Assembly (NCBI GenBank): GCA_031969915.1
Contig: DALYJJ010000004.1
Span: 1-64,000, forward strand
Direction: 5' to 3'
DNA from: DALYJJ01 sp031969915
GTDB taxonomy: Bacteria; Acidobacteriota; Terriglobia; Bryobacterales; Bryobacteraceae
Length of the DNA stretch: 64,000 bases
Of the stretch, positions 34,701 to 42,240 are shown in pieces. Positions within the stretch are counted from its first letter, which is position 1. Every line of letters begins with the position of its first letter. The position numbers were made by a program, and so were the translations under genes. The notes under the pieces were generated by a model. The model saw only the letters and a program-made list of their open reading frames with translations, was not told the origin of the DNA and ran no database searches.

Positions 34701-35296
34701 GGCGCAAGCTGCCGCACCGGCTGGGGGAGGCTGCATTTGTACTTCTTGGCGTCGGCGGCAGCGAGGACGGCGGTGACCTTGTACGAGCCGGGGCTTCGGG
34801 TTTCGAAATCCGCCAGGCCATTCACGTCCGTCGGTTTCGAATCCTGAACGCCGTTGCATTCGATGGTGACCGTGGCGTTCTCGAAGAGCTTCGTGCCGGG
34901 GGCTTCCTCCTTGACGATCACCTTGAGCTTGCCGCGCCTGGTGAGCACGAACTGCACGTACGTGATCTCGCCGCTCACCACCGTCACGTCTTCGCTCATC
35001 GCGGCCGGCGGGTCGTAGATCTTGGCCAGATCGGGCGTCAAGTTTTCGAGGGCGACGGTGTACCCGTGAGGGCCCAAGGGATCCCAACGCGCCATGCCCG
35101 AGGGCTCGGTAGGCTTGCCGGCCTGGCCGGAAACGGTGACCGGAATGCCGGACAGGTCAACGACGGCATCGTCGATCACGTGGACCCAAAGCGCGCCCAT
35201 CGTCAACCCGCACGGGAGGACGGCGGCGCCCACTAATACGGGGGTCCGCCCGCAGGTACAGGTGAGCGGGTTTCCACAGAAGACACACAGCGGCAT
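31766..35296 (-). CDS. Large multidomain metzincin protease, candidate injected effector
   Basis: 1176 aa, no signal peptide. Residues 1-30 are cysteine-rich (C4, C7, C13, C15, C29), possibly zinc-binding. Residues about 45-110 and 120-210 are Ig-like/carboxypeptidase-regulatory-like domains (TDVNGLADFETRSPGSYKV). Residues about 238-260 (GVRERLQALGYLYTPLDHPS) resemble a peptidoglycan-binding repeat. Residues 466-548 and 571-653 are an internal duplication (WxxxWxLVxKA ... WW ... TPYPR). The C-terminus has the metzincin zinc site HEFGHVLGLAH (1098-1108), Met-turn MSY at 1140, then a cluster of cysteines. Its ATG follows the 128-aa gene stop directly, with GGAGGAG upstream. Protease activity is well supported; delivery is inferred. 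Confidence 0.78.
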   Translation of the reverse strand: MPLCVFCGNPLTCTCGRTPVLVGAAVLPCGLTMGALWVHVIDDAVVDLSGIPVTVSGQAGKPTEPSGMARWDPLGPHGYTVALENLTPDLAKIYDPPAAMSEDVTVVSGEITYVQFVLTRRGKLKVIVKEEAPGTKLFENATVTIECNGVQDSKPTDVNGLADFETRSPGSYKVTAVLAAADAKKYKCSLPQPVRQLAPNGDETVTILVPQPLYRLKLKLGEIDALFTPVTGAAKPWTDPGVRERLQALGYLYTPLDHPSIATAGAGPSTVEGHAHACWDYYKEVHNLVDDVAAVTRLKDEAAGNVIAASFPTSGQVFAESQLPADGAFAAIRIPGGYATTKSPVTGLNAGDHYCNNSTASVVPANYQFQIGYRRNEIEDRVREKNASLGKIPLIAEVQAEWPDGSTSPAEDVPVLFQLIAPDDPVGTAFVAPPLPDKVMNYDTDGVWWQIDSFPIQNQFNGGLDESEWKGLWTLVHKAWDATNDDVLAKAQAQTWITTWTTGGYDVDVPWAAVQDWWDGIAVTPYPRLIQGPDLVISKLGKIFDKIPDLANPPAVMPSKMAVGLAPLEVAEWEAVWKLVLKAMANTVALVPAHPSPVDHAKQQCIAWLRTWGAVNSLSWPRVSAWWTAQADTPYPRVRAKTAQKNLLGRVDFLLQQRAAASTRLAEITGAQRKYVTDLYTGWAGRAAPTDPQKDNVWHERGGKLGHADGIKAVLGQPAAPIDGFHTKRADAKKDFGTLALATMPADTGRNPHASECKTNDKGFAGVLMDPSRCGGDRYKLRAYIDPDWLLRESNGPVHEPEAKCGTLVVWRNLRLYRYYQMPNPWAAGTAPSPWLSTILEKGKYPPGHHEFQMMGLNSPMIDLAVFPGLATEARVYQPLNPGDLLKINERGEQLMYRPLAVSPTPFTTQFAWGYCEWIADAPSKSVLGNQERLDAMEFARNALERWWSAQGYQDVHWDTLFGFPKVTPRVDATSPFLFNMRVFSHYNELIANDPALAGVYAPFDLVANDDKQKMTVGLQFFVEAMMEYLCGGGSLPGFTIVQIPRGDNTEARAGYMTGTSTITSGYGTGSRGFYISHTESVYHGVFRIYPNTGNALHEFGHVLGLAHQMPAGASLVDAHQRAVNDPWQKPTADQCVCVMSYSGCYGDLCGECLLSLRGCSQPQTDRQIKDMYGLP

Positions 35297-35683
35297 TCAG
35301 CTCCTCCGTGAGGCGGCGGCGACGATGCGGCGGCCACCGGTGGCGGCTTCCATTCGCTCCCGCAGGGCGGCGACCTTTACCTCGCCGGGCAGCGAGGGCT
35401 TAGCGAGCATCTTCCAGGCCCATGCCTTGTCGGGCGAGCGCGAGAACTCCGTGCCGAAGCGGATCATCAGCTCCGCCAGCACGGCAATGCCGCCCTGGTG
35501 GACAACGCCATGCGTGCGACCGGTCTCGACGGCCTTTTCCACCAGCGCCAGCACGCCGGCTTCGCCCAATTCGGCGCTTTCCTGGGGATGCTCGGCGGTG
35601 AGGAAGGCCGCGAGGTTCCGGCTGAAGCTGTCCTCCAGAGAGCCGCGAAACGCGGCCATCTGCTCGTTCCGAATGATCAGCAC
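35297..35683 (-). CDS. Small effector-associated protein (LIIRxxQM family)
   Basis: A 128-aa soluble protein starting (GTG) LIIRNEQMAAFRGSLEDSF. This opening and the general pattern (MLIIRxxQM...F...hydrophobic helices, ending near DKAWAWKML) resemble small proteins that I know beside PAAR/VgrG-type and other contractile-system effectors. It may be an adaptor or chaperone. GTG 35683 is chosen over TTG 35707 because homologues start at LIIR and because TATTCT lies 6 bases upstream. Stop and the next ATG abut, so it is the first gene of a three-gene operon. Confidence 0.68.
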   Translation of the reverse strand: MLIIRNEQMAAFRGSLEDSFSRNLAAFLTAEHPQESAELGEAGVLALVEKAVETGRTHGVVHQGGIAVLAELMIRFGTEFSRSPDKAWAWKMLAKPSLPGEVKVAALRERMEAATGGRRIVAAASRRS

Positions 35684-35689
35684 GAAGTG

Positions 35690-35768
35690 AGAATACCAGC
35701 TTTCCAAGGTGGGGGCGGGGACCGGCGCGGAGCGGGCCGAACCGCGGCACGTGAAATCGCATTACTCT
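35690..35768. promoter_or_regulatory. Divergent leaderless-type promoters between effector operon and M16 operon
   Basis: TATTCT on the minus strand (35695-35690) is 6 bases before GTG 35683. TACTCT on the plus strand (35763-35768) is 6 bases before ATG 35775. Neither gene has a Shine-Dalgarno sequence. Confidence 0.4.
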
Positions 35769-35774
35769 GGAAAC

Positions 35775-37079
35775 ATGCGCCTGACCGCACTCGCCGCGCT
35801 GCTGGCTCTCGCCCTTCCGGCGTGGCCGCAGAAGTTCGACGTCAAAACCACCACGCTTGCCAACGGGATGAAGGTCCTGGTTCATGAGGACCGGGACATT
35901 CCGAACGTGGCGATGTACCTTTTCTACAAGATTGGTTCGCGCAACGAGCGCCCGGGGATCACCGGCATCTCCCATTACTTCGAGCACATGATGTTCAACG
36001 GCGCGGCCAAGTACGGTCCCAAACAGTTTGACATCGTCATGGAGAAGAACGGGGGCAACAACAACGCGTACACGACGCGCGACCTCACGGTGTATACGAA
36101 CTGGTTCCCGCGCACCATGCTGGAGCTGATGTTCGACATGGAGGCGGACCGCATCCGCGACCTGGCCTTCGATCCGAAGATTGTCGAAAGCGAGCGCGGC
36201 GTGGTGTACTCCGAGCGCCGTTCGAACGTGGACAACAGCCCGTTCGGCACCCTGTTCGAACAGCTTTACGCGAACGCGTACCTGGCGCATCCTTACTCAT
36301 GGCCGGTGGTGGGGTGGTCTTCGGATATCGAGGCCTGGTCGATGGACGATCTGAAGAGCTGGTTCAAGATGGGTTACGCACCGAATAACTGTGTGCTGGT
36401 GGTGGTGGGCGATGCCGGTTCGGACGAGGTTTTCGGCCTCGCGAAAAAGTATCTGGAGCCGATTCCGAAACAGGACCCGCCGCCGGCGGTGCGCACCAAG
36501 GAACCGGAGCAGTTGGGCGAACGCCGCGTGGTGATCCGCCGGCCGGCGCAGCTTCCGATCCAGTTCATTGCCTACCACGGCGTGCCCTCCACCGATCCCG
36601 ACTACCTGCCGCTGCAGGTGATGCTGAACATTCTGCAGTCCGGCCGGAGTTCGCGCCTGTACAGCCGGATGGTGGAGAAGGAGCAGCTCGCGCTGAGCGT
36701 GGGCGGAGGCGTGAACCCGTCGCTCGATCCGGGCCTCATTCAGTTCAACATGCAGCCGCGCGCCGGCGTGGACACGGCGGCGGCGGAGAGAGCGCTCTAC
36801 GAGGAGTTGGAGAAGATGAGATCGGCGGAGGCGACGGGGGCGGAGATCACCAAGGCGAAAAACCAGATTCTGGCGCAATTGTATCAGCAGACCAAGTCCA
36901 TCTCGGGCCGGGCGAATTTGCTCGGCACGTACGAGATTTACTTCGGCGGGCATCAGGAACTGGCCAACGCCGAAGCGCGCCTGGACAAAGTGACAGCCGC
37001 CGACATCCAGCGTGTGGCCGCGAAGTATCTCAACCCGAACCGCCGTACGGTGGCGACGCTGATTCCGGAGAAACGCTAG
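35775..37079 (+). CDS. M16 zinc protease, catalytic subunit
   Basis: A 434-aa exported peptidase of the insulinase/processing-peptidase family. A signal peptide (MRLTALAALLALALPAWPQ) precedes the inverted zinc motif H67-YF-E70-H71, with the third ligand in VESERGVVYSE (about 147). The C-terminal half keeps the second M16 fold and the GRSSRLYSRMVEKEQLA region. The next gene starts within its stop, so the two form a heterodimer as in other bacterial M16 pairs. TACTCT lies 6 bases before the ATG. Confidence 0.93.
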   Translation: MRLTALAALLALALPAWPQKFDVKTTTLANGMKVLVHEDRDIPNVAMYLFYKIGSRNERPGITGISHYFEHMMFNGAAKYGPKQFDIVMEKNGGNNNAYTTRDLTVYTNWFPRTMLELMFDMEADRIRDLAFDPKIVESERGVVYSERRSNVDNSPFGTLFEQLYANAYLAHPYSWPVVGWSSDIEAWSMDDLKSWFKMGYAPNNCVLVVVGDAGSDEVFGLAKKYLEPIPKQDPPPAVRTKEPEQLGERRVVIRRPAQLPIQFIAYHGVPSTDPDYLPLQVMLNILQSGRSSRLYSRMVEKEQLALSVGGGVNPSLDPGLIQFNMQPRAGVDTAAAERALYEELEKMRSAEATGAEITKAKNQILAQLYQQTKSISGRANLLGTYEIYFGGHQELANAEARLDKVTAADIQRVAAKYLNPNRRTVATLIPEKR

Positions 37080-38476
37080 TGAAGACCGCACTTGTGCTGG
37101 TACTGGCCTCCACGGCCGCTCTTGCGCAGCAGGTAAAGCTGCCGCCATTCACGCGAGCCGCCCTGCCCAACGGCGGCACGCTGCTGTTGATGCCCCGCAA
37201 GGACGCTCCACTGGTGACGCTGCGGGCGGCCTTCCGCGGGGGGGCCGAAGCGGCGGACCCGGCCAAGGCGGGCCTGGCTCCGTTGGCCGCCGAGTTGCTT
37301 CGCCGCGGCACGGCGTCGCGCTCAAGCGAGCGGTTCTCAGAGGAACTGGACGCTCTGGGCGCGTCGTTCAACGCCTACGCCAACCGCCAGTCGCTGGTGG
37401 TAGAGATGGAGTTTCTGACCCGGGCTACGGGTCCGGCAATGGCCCTGTTCACGGACGCGATCCTCAATCCGACCTTCCCCGAAGACGAATTGAAGAAGGC
37501 GCTGGCGCAGCGGATCGATCGCGCCAAGGCGGCCAAGGACAACCCGGGCGCGGCGATCAACGGCTTCCACGAGTCCTTTTTCTTCGGGCCGGATCACGAT
37601 TACGGCCGGCCGCTGAACGGCGATGAGACCACGCTCGCCAGGATCGTGCGCGCCGACGTGCTCGACTTCCACAAGCGCAGCTTCACGGGCGCGAACCTGG
37701 TTCTCATCGCGGCGGGCGACTTCGATCCGAAGGCGCTGGGCGCGGAGTTGGAGAAGCAATTCGGCACGCTGCCCAAGGGCACGGCCCACGTCTGGAAGAA
37801 GGACACGCCGCCCGCTCGGGCATCGCAAAATCGCCTGCTGCTGGTGGACAAGCCGGATGCCACGCAGACCTATTTCCAGATCAGCCAGCCGGGCATCACG
37901 CGCACCGATCCCAACTGGCCCGCGCTCTGGCTGCTGAACACGCTGTTCGGCGGGCGCTTCACGTCGATGCTGAACGACGAGCTGCGGGTGAACAGCGGCC
38001 TGACCTACGGAGCCAATTCGATCCTCATGCGGGAGCGGCGCACGGGCCGCATCAGCATCACCACCTACACCCGGACGGACACCACGGAGAAGGCCATCGA
38101 CCTCGCGCTGGACATCCTGAAGCGGCTGGGTGAGAAGGGCATCACGGCGGATCAACTGGCGTCGGCGAAGGCGTACCTGAAGGGGACGTTCCCGCCGCGC
38201 TCGCTCGAAACGGCGGACCAGTTGGCCGAGGTGCTGGAGGACCTGGAGCTCTACGGCTTGAACCGCGGCGAGATCGACGACCTGTTCTCGCGGCTGGATG
38301 CGGTGACGCTCGAACAGGCCAACGCGGCGGCGAAGAAGTACTACCAGTCGCAAGGCCTGGTGTTCACCTTGCTGGGCAACGCGGCCAAGATTCGGGAGGC
38401 GGCGAAGAAGTACGCTCCATCGATCACCGAAGTCTCCGTGACCTCGCCGGGCTACGGGATCCCAGCGAAGCCGTAG
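37079..38476 (+). CDS. M16 family protein, non-catalytic partner
   Basis: A 465-aa exported M16-fold protein (signal MKTALVLVLASTAALAQQ). The HxxEH site is replaced at the equivalent position by LAPLAAELLRRG, so it cannot bind zinc in the usual way. The C-terminal domain is well kept (NTLFGGRFTSMLNDELR, SGLTYGANS). GTG 37079 shares its G with the previous TAG stop. Such partners complete the peptidase chamber. Confidence 0.92.
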   Translation: MKTALVLVLASTAALAQQVKLPPFTRAALPNGGTLLLMPRKDAPLVTLRAAFRGGAEAADPAKAGLAPLAAELLRRGTASRSSERFSEELDALGASFNAYANRQSLVVEMEFLTRATGPAMALFTDAILNPTFPEDELKKALAQRIDRAKAAKDNPGAAINGFHESFFFGPDHDYGRPLNGDETTLARIVRADVLDFHKRSFTGANLVLIAAGDFDPKALGAELEKQFGTLPKGTAHVWKKDTPPARASQNRLLLVDKPDATQTYFQISQPGITRTDPNWPALWLLNTLFGGRFTSMLNDELRVNSGLTYGANSILMRERRTGRISITTYTRTDTTEKAIDLALDILKRLGEKGITADQLASAKAYLKGTFPPRSLETADQLAEVLEDLELYGLNRGEIDDLFSRLDAVTLEQANAAAKKYYQSQGLVFTLLGNAAKIREAAKKYAPSITEVSVTSPGYGIPAKP

Positions 38477-38485
38477 CGGCCGGGC

Positions 38486-39298
38486 ATGCCCGAACTGCCT
38501 GAGGTGGAAGCGGTGTGCCGGCGGATCGCGCCGGCGATTCTGGGTGCGGAGATCGCCGCCGCCAAGGTCGTTCGCCCGCGGATCGCCCGGCCGCAACGGC
38601 CCTCGGCGATCGAGCGGAAGCTCTCGCAGCGGCGCGTGGAAGCCGTGGCGCGGCGCGCCAAGCACATCCTGATCCACCTGGACGGGGGCCTGACGCTGGT
38701 GGTCCACCTGGGGATGACGGGCAACCTCTTCGTGGTCCCCGACGCGCGGTTCCGGCCGGTGGCCACGCGCTTCTACGCCACCCTGAGCGACGGGCGCGGG
38801 CTGCTGTTGGAGGACTCTCGGATGTTCGGCAAGGTCTCGCTGTACCCGAGCGCGGGTCTGGGAGAGCGCCTCCCGCCGCTGGGCCCGGAGCCGCTCGACC
38901 CGGCGTTCACACCGGAGGTCCTGGCCGCCCTGGCGTCGCGGACGCGCCAGCCGGCCAAGCTGTTCCTCATGGACCAGCGCCGCGTGGCCGGGCTGGGCAA
39001 CATCTACGCGGCCGAAGCGCTGTTTGAAGCGAAGATCGACCCCCGCACCGCCACCAATCGCCTAGGACTCACCCGCATCCGCCGCCTCCACGCGGCGATT
39101 GTTGGAGTTTTGGACAGCGCGGTACAATCGTGTGTACTCGCGTATGCCACCCCCGGCCGGTTTGTCGAGGGCGAAGCATACCCGGTCGCGGTCTATGGTC
39201 GGGAGGGCGAGCCCTGCCGGACGTGCGGCGCCCGGATCCGCCGCATCGAGCAGGGCGCACGCTCCACATACTTCTGCCCGCGGTGCCAGAAACGGTAG
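38486..39298 (+). CDS. mutM: Formamidopyrimidine-DNA glycosylase (Fpg)
   Basis: A 270-aa base-excision repair enzyme that removes 8-oxoguanine and formamidopyrimidines and nicks the strand. MPELPEVEAV supplies P2 and E3 (catalytic), K59 in RRAKHILIHLDG corresponds to the conserved lysine, the helix-two-turn-helix is VAGLGNIYAAEALFEA, and the C-terminal zinc finger is CRTCG ... CPRC. Full length. It begins 10 bases after the M16 operon. Confidence 0.96.
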   Translation: MPELPEVEAVCRRIAPAILGAEIAAAKVVRPRIARPQRPSAIERKLSQRRVEAVARRAKHILIHLDGGLTLVVHLGMTGNLFVVPDARFRPVATRFYATLSDGRGLLLEDSRMFGKVSLYPSAGLGERLPPLGPEPLDPAFTPEVLAALASRTRQPAKLFLMDQRRVAGLGNIYAAEALFEAKIDPRTATNRLGLTRIRRLHAAIVGVLDSAVQSCVLAYATPGRFVEGEAYPVAVYGREGEPCRTCGARIRRIEQGARSTYFCPRCQKR

Positions 39299-39304
39299 CA
39301 ACCC

Positions 39305-41179
39305 ATGACCACCTCCCCCGGTATCCTCTCAAAAGCGCTGGAGTTTCGCGAACGCCTGGAAAAGGGCATCCTGGTCGCCGACGGCGCGATGGGCACGATG
39401 CTCTACGGCAAGGGCATCTTCATCAACCGATGCTTCGATGAGCTCAACATATCGTCTCCCCAGATGGTTCGAGAGATCCACCAGGAGTACGTGAAGGTTG
39501 GCGCAGAAATCATTGAAACGAATACCTATGGAGCCAGCCGTCCACGGCTCGCCGCCTTCGGTCTGGCGGAGAAACTGAAAGACATTAACGCCGCCGGAGT
39601 GAAGTTGGCGCGCGAGGCGGCCGGGGAGAAGGCGTTTGTGGCGGGGGCGATCGGTCCGCTGGGCGTCGCCATCGAACCCCTCGGCCCGACGTCGTTCGAA
39701 GAGGCCCGGGGCCACTTCCGGGAGCAGGCGGAAGCGCTGCTCGAAGCGGGGATCGACCTGGTCGTGATCGAGACCATCTCGAATCTTCATGAGGTTCGGG
39801 AAGCGATCCTGGCCGCCCGGGAAGCCGCCGGCAAGGACATGGTGATTGTCGCCCACGTCACCATCGACGACTACGGCAACATGGCCGACGGCACGGACAC
39901 GCAGACCTTCACGCAAGCCCTAAACGAACTGCCCGCCGATGTCATCGGACTGAACTGCTCAGTGGGCCCGAAGGTGATGCTGGAGACCATTGAGAAGATG
40001 GTCAAGATCTCCCGCAAGCCGTTGAGCGCGATGCCCAACGCGGGGCAGCCGGCGTTCGTCGAGGGCCGGCAGATCTACCTCTGTTCACCGGAGTACATGT
40101 CGCAGTACGTGCGCCGGTTCATGTGGGAAGGCGTCAAGATCGTCGGCGGCTGCTGCGGCACGACGCCGGAGCACATCAAACTGATCACCTCGGAGGCGCG
40201 CTCGCTCCAACCGCTGCAGCGGAAGCTGGCGGTAACGGTGGAGGAGCCCAAGACCAAGGCCAAGGCGATGGAGAAGGCGCCGGTCGGGGCGAAATCGAAG
40301 CTGGGCGCGAAACTAGCCAAGGGCGAGTTCGTCTCCTTTGTCGAGATCCTGCCTCCGCGGGGTGTCGACGCTTCGAAGGAGATCTCCGGGGCGGCGCTGT
40401 GCGCGCGGCATGGAATCGACTGCATCAACGTGCCGGATGGCCCGCGGGCGAGCGCGCGCCTGAGCGCGCAAGTGACGTGCCAGCTCATCCAGCGTGACGC
40501 TGGCATTGAAGCAGTACTTCACTTTTGCTGTCGTGACCGCAACATTCTAGGGATCCAATCGGAATTGCTGGGCGCCCACGCAGCGGGAGTTCGGAATCTG
40601 ATTTGCATCACCGGGGATCCGCCCCGGATGGGCACCTACCCGGATGCAACCGCCGTCTTCGATGTTGACGCTATCGGATTGACAAATATAGTCAATAACC
40701 TGAATCATGGGCTCGACATCGGGGGCAATCCGATGGGTTCCCAGACCAGCCTGTTGCTGGGAGTGGGCGCGAATCCGGGCGCACTGAACCTGGACGAGGA
40801 ACTCCGCCGCTTCGAATGGAAGGTTCAGGCCGGAGCCGAGTATGTGGTTACGCAGCCTGTATTTGACCTTGAATTGTTGGAGCAGTTCTTGAAGCGGACA
40901 GAGCAGTTTCAGATCCCTTTTGTCGCCGGAATCTGGCCCCTGACCAGCTACCGGAACGCCGAATTCATGGTTAACGAGCTGCGGGTGCCGGTGCCGGAAA
41001 AGTACATGGCGCGGATGCGGAACGCGGACTCGGCGGAGAAGGCCCGTGCCGAGGGCATCGCCATCGCCCGGGAGATGGTGGAGCAGGTGCAGCCGATGGT
41101 GCGGGGCGTGCAGCTCAGCGCGCCGTTCGGGCGGTACGACATGGCGATCCAGGTGGCGGAGGCGATTCGGCGGGTGTAA
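39305..41179 (+). CDS. Homocysteine S-methyltransferase - methylenetetrahydrofolate reductase fusion
   Basis: A 624-aa bifunctional protein of the YitJ type. Residues 1-310 are a homocysteine-binding barrel with zinc ligands C218 (GLNCSVG) and C283/C284 (GGCCGTT). Residues about 325-624 are an MTHFR flavoprotein barrel (VEILPPRG, CRDRNILGIQSELLGAHA, CITGDPP, QPVFDLELLEQFLKR). It makes methyl-THF and may pass the methyl group to homocysteine. There is no cobalamin domain. The two parts are joined by a lysine/alanine-rich linker near 300-325 (TKAKAMEKAPVGAKSKL). Confidence 0.93.
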   Translation: MTTSPGILSKALEFRERLEKGILVADGAMGTMLYGKGIFINRCFDELNISSPQMVREIHQEYVKVGAEIIETNTYGASRPRLAAFGLAEKLKDINAAGVKLAREAAGEKAFVAGAIGPLGVAIEPLGPTSFEEARGHFREQAEALLEAGIDLVVIETISNLHEVREAILAAREAAGKDMVIVAHVTIDDYGNMADGTDTQTFTQALNELPADVIGLNCSVGPKVMLETIEKMVKISRKPLSAMPNAGQPAFVEGRQIYLCSPEYMSQYVRRFMWEGVKIVGGCCGTTPEHIKLITSEARSLQPLQRKLAVTVEEPKTKAKAMEKAPVGAKSKLGAKLAKGEFVSFVEILPPRGVDASKEISGAALCARHGIDCINVPDGPRASARLSAQVTCQLIQRDAGIEAVLHFCCRDRNILGIQSELLGAHAAGVRNLICITGDPPRMGTYPDATAVFDVDAIGLTNIVNNLNHGLDIGGNPMGSQTSLLLGVGANPGALNLDEELRRFEWKVQAGAEYVVTQPVFDLELLEQFLKRTEQFQIPFVAGIWPLTSYRNAEFMVNELRVPVPEKYMARMRNADSAEKARAEGIAIAREMVEQVQPMVRGVQLSAPFGRYDMAIQVAEAIRRV

Positions 41180-41233
41180 GGGGCTTGCCGTCCGCCTTCC
41201 AGAGGAGCATAGTGCGGGGAGGAGGTAACGGCC

Positions 41234-42235
41234 ATGTCGCTGTTCCCAACCAGAGTCCCCGCCGCCTACCTGTTCGCGGCGGGCGCCGTGATCGTCGCCT
41301 GGGGCGCTTTGGGCCTGTACGCGGGTGCGCAAGAAGGCCTCAGCGGCGGGCTCTACGGGCCGGATTACCTGGCCGAGCAGGTCCCGCCCGGCACGGGCCT
41401 GCAGCCGGGCGACCGTGTGATCAGCGTGGAGGGGATTCCGGTGGAGCGCCTCGGGATGGAATCCCGCTGGCCCGGCGCGCTGCGGCCGCGCGCGGGCGAA
41501 TCGCGCCGCTTCGTCGTCGACCGCAAGGGCGCGCGGATTCCCTTGGACGTGGTCTTCCCCGCCCCGTCGCGAGCCGCGATGGAGACGCGTTTGGGGGCCG
41601 CGTTGTTCGGTGTCGCATTCCTGCTCACCGGGCTGTGGGCCTATCTCGGCCCGGCCACGCACGCCACGTCGCTGTTCGCGGCGGCGGGCCTGTCGGTGGG
41701 CCTCTCGGCGAGCCTCGGCCTGGGTCCTCACCTGGGCTCCTGGAGCGGCGTCCCGTCGCACCTGAGCACCACGTGCCTGGTTGTGGCCGCGGCCGTGATG
41801 CTTGAGTTCTTCCTGGTGTACCCCAAGCCGCGGGACGACGCGGCCCGAGCAGGTTTGCGCTGGGTGATTTACCTGCCGTGCGCCGTCCTGATCGCCGCCT
41901 TCGCAACGGAACTCGCGGTGCACCCGGCGCTCTATCACAAGGTCGGGTGGCTGCCCGACCTGCTGGTGCTCGGCTATGCCGCGCTGGCCGTGGCCGCGGT
42001 GGCCCACACGCTCTACCGCACGGCGCGGCACGAGCTGCTGGCGTCCGGCATGTACCTCATCGCCGTGGGACACCTATTGACGATCTTCGCGATGATCGCC
42101 GCCGCCGCCTTCGGCGCGCCCGCCTGGACCTACGGCGCCGCCGCGCTGCCCGCGCCGCTGGCGGTGGCGCTGGCGATTAGCCGACAGATCGCGATGGCGA
42201 GCGCCCAGCCCGCGCCGGGCGGCGCGCGGGGATGA
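41234..42235 (+). CDS. PDZ-domain multispanning membrane protein
   Basis: A 333-aa protein. One membrane helix (residues 8-26) is followed by an extracytoplasmic PDZ-like domain at about 30-110 (GTGLQPGDRVISVEGIPVERL). Seven or so helices then fill 120-315. This layout occurs as the sensor half of some histidine kinases, but no kinase domain follows, so it is a stand-alone module. GGAGGAGG precedes the ATG. Function unknown. Confidence 0.75.
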   Translation: MSLFPTRVPAAYLFAAGAVIVAWGALGLYAGAQEGLSGGLYGPDYLAEQVPPGTGLQPGDRVISVEGIPVERLGMESRWPGALRPRAGESRRFVVDRKGARIPLDVVFPAPSRAAMETRLGAALFGVAFLLTGLWAYLGPATHATSLFAAAGLSVGLSASLGLGPHLGSWSGVPSHLSTTCLVVAAAVMLEFFLVYPKPRDDAARAGLRWVIYLPCAVLIAAFATELAVHPALYHKVGWLPDLLVLGYAALAVAAVAHTLYRTARHELLASGMYLIAVGHLLTIFAMIAAAAFGAPAWTYGAAALPAPLAVALAISRQIAMASAQPAPGGARG

Positions 42236-42240
42236 TCGAT

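Noticed and set aside
31937..35236. Two long plus-strand frames opposite the metzincin gene
   Set aside because: The minus-strand protein has a zinc site and a coupled operon, while the plus-strand frames have no motif.
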